Part shown: positions 5,786-7,640 of the stretch, one piece after another | Numbering within the stretch: position 1 is the first letter of the stretch | Layout: every line of letters starts with the position of its first letter | Source: Gammaproteobacteria bacterium | Lineage (GTDB): Bacteria; Pseudomonadota; Gammaproteobacteria; Magnimaribacterales; AG-339-G14 | Assembly (NCBI GenBank): GCA_002689405.1 | Contig: NZFZ01000016.1 | Location: 19,406 to 27,045, forward strand | Direction of reading: 5' to 3' | Length of the DNA stretch: 7,640 nt | The notes under the pieces: model-generated | What the model saw: the letters and a program-made list of their open reading frames with translations, nothing else | Database searches by the model: none | Told to the model about the DNA's origin: nothing | Program-made: the position numbers and the translations under genes

Positions 5786-6625
5786 ATGATTAAAGCCATT
5801 GATCACATATTAGTCTCAGTAGAAGATTTGGATAAAGCTGTAGAAGACTATTCACTTGTTTTTGGCTTTCGTCCTACTTGGCAAGGAAGTTATCCATCTC
5901 TGGGAACGAAAAACGCCCTTTTTCCTCTTGAGAACATGTACCTTGAATTAATTAGTAAAGAGGATGAAGGTCCTCTAGGAGAATACATTGACGAGCATAT
6001 AAAAAAAAATGGAGAGAGTATTTTTGGCTTAGCTCTTGAAACAGAAGACATAGTGAAAGCTAAAAAAAAACTTTCAGCAAGTTTTGAGGTAAATTTAGAA
6101 ATCCTAGACGGAAAAGGTTTGGATAATATTTCAAAAAAAGAAAGACACTGGAAAAACATTCTTATGCCTATGGATATTTCCAGAGGAGTATTTACCCTTC
6201 TAATAGAGCACACAGGCGGTACTCTGCCACAACCTGAAGATCTTGATGAATCAAACATTTCAAGGATGGATCACGTAGTTATTAATTCAAATGATCCTGA
6301 TGGTTTGGTTAATCTTTATAAAGAGAAATATGGAATTAGGCTGGCTTTAGACCAATTTGTAGAACAATGGGGAGGTAGAATGCTCTTTTTTAGGACCAAC
6401 CACACCACTATTGAAGCTATTGGAATTAAAAAAGATGGATCGCCAGAAGATTCTCTATGGGGCTTAGCCTGGACGACAAAAAATATAAAAAAAACGCATA
6501 AGAGATTGCTTGATGCGGGTATTAATATTACTGATATTAAAGATGGAAGAAAACCTAATACTCTTGTTGCAACAATCAAATCTCACTGTTCGAATGTGCC
6601 GACTTTACTGATTGAGCATCTATAG
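5786..6625 (+). CDS. Two-module VOC / glyoxalase-like protein
   Basis: The protein (279 aa) consists of two vicinal-oxygen-chelate modules, about residues 1-145 and 158-279. Each shows the opening strand with a metal-ligand histidine: IDHILVSVEDL with H7, and MDHVVINSNDP with H163. Each has a mid-module glutamate (E54 in YLELIS; E210 in TIEAIG) and a closing strand ending in IEH (E141, E277). The layout resembles glyoxalase-like-domain (Glyoxalase_3) proteins and extradiol-dioxygenase-type two-domain members. The reaction (lyase, isomerase, dioxygenase or hydrolase) cannot be chosen from sequence, but kept ligand residues in both modules suggest a metal enzyme. The start at 5786 has no Shine-Dalgarno; two upstream ATGs are out of frame. 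It diverges from the acyl-CoA dehydrogenase operon and may share its control through the palindrome. It ends 12 bases from the tRNA 3' end. Confidence 0.83.
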   Translation: MIKAIDHILVSVEDLDKAVEDYSLVFGFRPTWQGSYPSLGTKNALFPLENMYLELISKEDEGPLGEYIDEHIKKNGESIFGLALETEDIVKAKKKLSASFEVNLEILDGKGLDNISKKERHWKNILMPMDISRGVFTLLIEHTGGTLPQPEDLDESNISRMDHVVINSNDPDGLVNLYKEKYGIRLALDQFVEQWGGRMLFFRTNHTTIEAIGIKKDGSPEDSLWGLAWTTKNIKKTHKRLLDAGINITDIKDGRKPNTLVATIKSHCSNVPTLLIEHL

Positions 6626-6637
6626 TTGCTAATTTTT

Positions 6638-6722
6638 TGGTGCGGATAGAGGGAGTCGAACCCCCACACCTTTCGGCACTAGAACCTAAATCTAGCGTGT
6701 CTACCAGTTCCACCATATCCGC
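6638..6722 (-). tRNA. tRNA-Leu (anticodon UAG), CCA encoded
   Basis: Read on the minus strand, the 85-base sequence starts GCGGATA and ends TATCCGC plus discriminator A and an encoded CCA (6638-6640), giving a perfect seven-pair acceptor stem. The anticodon stem CTAGA/TCTAG encloses the loop TTTAGGT, so the anticodon is TAG (6686-6688), which reads CUA and other CUN leucine codons. The D arm has TGGTAGACA, the T arm GGGGGTTCGACTCCCTC, and a long variable arm (around TGCCGAAAGGTGT) marks a class II tRNA as expected for leucine. The whole closely resembles E. coli tRNA-Leu(UAG). It begins 20 bases after the stop of the coiled-coil gene on the same strand, so it may be cut from that transcript. 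No integrase or repeated tRNA end is seen nearby. Confidence 0.97.
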
Positions 6723-6742
6723 GTGAAAAATAAGTATATTGA

Positions 6743-7375
6743 TTAGTTTTCTATTGGCAAGGAATTACTTTCTGAGTTCTCCTGATTGGAAATAGATTTT
6801 GAAAGCTCATCTTTTAATTTGAGAATAGATTGATTCGTTTGCCTTCTGAAGGAATCCATAGAGTTCACCGCCTCCTCTAAGTCTTTTATACGCAGCTCAT
6901 AATCTGAAGAACTTAAAGAGGATGTATCTATTTTAGCAACTCTGGTTTTTATATCTGAGATGGATTTAGCAAATTCCTTTGAAATTAACCTTATTTCTTG
7001 AGACTGAGTGAAAATTTCTTTAACTGAGTCATCAATTGACTTGAGCTGATCTTCAACAGTAGCAATTCTTTTTTTGTTTCTTTTGTTGCTTAAATCCCAT
7101 AACTTCCTTATCTCTCTATTAACTTCCTTTAGGTCGTCTGAAAGAGTTTCAACAGTAACTTCTGATGATTGAACTGATTGTTGAACCTGTTGCTCCAAAT
7201 CAATCAATCTTGAATTCATGTTAATGAGATTTTCTTGCTGAGAAGAAGTTCTGAATAACATAAAGGAAATCAATAAAATAAAAACTAAAAGAAAGACTCC
7301 ATAAGATATAACTGAACTTGGCGGCACCTGACTGGAAGGAAATATTCGTCTTGTTGAGATTGGATTTTTTTTCAT
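6743..7375 (-). CDS. Single-pass membrane protein with long coiled coil, unknown function (210 aa)
   Basis: I do not recognise a named family. A basic N-terminal tail (1-22, including KKNP and TRR) precedes one hydrophobic segment, about residues 23-41. Then comes a long, heptad-rich, charged helical region (about 46-192) and a Ser/Asn/Glu-rich disordered end (193-210). The basic tail predicts N-in, with the coiled coil in the periplasm. Helical breaks are likely near DTSSLSSSD (150-158). Architecture alone would fit an envelope spacer, a scaffold or a division- or secretion-associated protein, but no motif chooses among them. The start has only a weak AAGAT-like site upstream, and the first TM would be lost with a later start. 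The gene is followed by tRNA-Leu after 20 bases and diverges from an acyl-CoA dehydrogenase gene. Confidence 0.8.
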   Translation of the reverse strand: MKKNPISTRRIFPSSQVPPSSVISYGVFLLVFILLISFMLFRTSSQQENLINMNSRLIDLEQQVQQSVQSSEVTVETLSDDLKEVNREIRKLWDLSNKRNKKRIATVEDQLKSIDDSVKEIFTQSQEIRLISKEFAKSISDIKTRVAKIDTSSLSSSDYELRIKDLEEAVNSMDSFRRQTNQSILKLKDELSKSISNQENSESNSLPIEN

Positions 7376-7439
7376 TATCTTAAGATTGGTTATTTTGTTT
7401 ATTTTAATTCATGGTTAGAATAGAAAGCTATCATTTAAA

Positions 7440-7444
7440 AGGAG
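7440..7444 (+). promoter_or_regulatory. Strong Shine-Dalgarno AGGAG that fixes the start of the downstream dehydrogenase
   Basis: AGGAG lies five bases before the ATG at 7450. An in-frame upstream ATG at 7411 would add 13 residues but has no ribosome site. Family members usually begin with a short M-x-F-x-x-S/T-E-D-Q-L start, so 7450 is preferred. Confidence 0.75.
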
Positions 7445-7449
7445 AACAA

Positions 7450-7640
7450 ATGAATTTTAATTTTTCTGAAGATCAATTGTTGATGAAAGAAGAGGTGAAA
7501 AAGCTTCTTGATAAAGAGAATTCTGTAAAAAGAAATAGAAATATTTTAGAGGGAGAAGAAAAGTTTGATAAAGAACTTTGGAACCAGCTAGTTCAAATGG
7601 GCTTAACGGCTACTACCATTCCTGAAGAATACGGTGGAAT
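7450..7640 (+). CDS. Acyl-CoA dehydrogenase, 3'-truncated by the window end
   Basis: Sixty-three codons and two bases are visible and the frame stays open to the window edge. The peptide opens MNFNFSEDQLLMKEEVKKLL (1-20) and continues through KELWNQLVQMGLTATTIPEEYGG (41-63). That is the classic N-terminal helical domain of acyl-CoA dehydrogenases, in which the conserved L-x-x-L/M-G-x-x-x-x-x-x-P-E-x-Y/F-G-G turn closes the first helices. The FAD and catalytic regions are outside the window, so substrate class is unknown. It is clearly a different paralogue from the complete enzyme at 4445-5701, with a different N-terminus. It has the strongest ribosome site in the window and diverges across 74 bases from the coiled-coil gene. 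It may be the first gene of a further acyl-CoA operon to the right. Confidence 0.88.
   Translation, partial: MNFNFSEDQLLMKEEVKKLLDKENSVKRNRNILEGEEKFDKELWNQLVQMGLTATTIPEEYGG

Noticed and set aside
5890..6579. Minus-strand frames of 122 and 87 codons inside the VOC gene
   Set aside because: They are antisense to a protein with clear two-module VOC signatures; one resembles a membrane protein only because antisense of charged helices is hydrophobic.
6626..6640. T-run beside the tRNA (6633-6638) as an intrinsic terminator of the VOC gene
   Set aside because: No GC-rich stem precedes it on the plus strand within the VOC 3' end, and on the tRNA strand it reads as A residues.
6638..6722. tRNA-Leu as an attachment site for an integrated element
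   Set aside because: No integrase, no duplicated tRNA 3' end and no shift in gene style on either side in the window.
7411..7449. Upstream in-frame ATG at 7411 as the start of the truncated acyl-CoA dehydrogenase
   Set aside because: No ribosome site precedes it, while a strong AGGAG sits five bases before the ATG at 7450, which also matches the usual family N-terminus.

Overview
The window is visibly AT-rich (roughly one third G+C by eye) and tightly packed. Its longest non-coding gap is 84 bases, several stop and start codons overlap, and two convergent gene pairs overlap at their 3' ends. Two acyl-CoA dehydrogenases, a crotonase, a hotdog thioesterase, a quinone-oxidoreductase-type MDR, a blue-light photolyase-like protein and a bacterial tRNA-Leu together suggest a streamlined marine gammaproteobacterium that lives on lipids or other acyl-CoA substrates in sunlit water. 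A SAR86-like genome would fit, but this is inference from style and gene content, with no marker gene to settle it.

Left end (1-477, minus strand): an operon with start/stop overlaps holds two small two-helix membrane proteins and then the first 18 codons of a gene that resembles the start of single-domain rhodaneses. Region 523-1757: a crotonase (plus) converges on a hotdog thioesterase (minus), and their stop codons share the bases TTAA. The crotonase lacks both glutamates used by classical enoyl-CoA hydratases.

Region 1823-3444 (plus): a 496-residue protein of the Fe-S bacterial cryptochrome/(6-4) photolyase-related family is followed, through an ATGA overlap, by a 44-residue DUF2256 zinc-ribbon-like protein. 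The photolyase appears to lack the usual Fe-S cysteines. DUF2256 runs 14 bases into the 3' end of the next, opposite-strand gene.

Region 3431-5701 (minus): an acyl-CoA dehydrogenase of the ACAD10/11 type and a zinc-free NADPH:quinone oxidoreductase-like MDR form a two-gene operon. It diverges from a two-module VOC/glyoxalase-like protein (5786-6625, plus). The 84-base gap between them holds a perfect 7-base inverted repeat that also reads as a -35 box for the minus-strand operon.

Right end: a minus-strand gene for a single-pass membrane coiled-coil protein (6743-7375) lies just upstream of tRNA-Leu(UAG) (6638-6722). Divergent from it, a second acyl-CoA dehydrogenase begins at 7450 behind a strong Shine-Dalgarno and runs off the window.

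I see no mobile element, CRISPR array, integrase or toxin-antitoxin module. The strongest leads are the cluster-less photolyase coupled to DUF2256, the crotonase without catalytic acids, and the palindrome in the dehydrogenase/VOC divergent promoter region.
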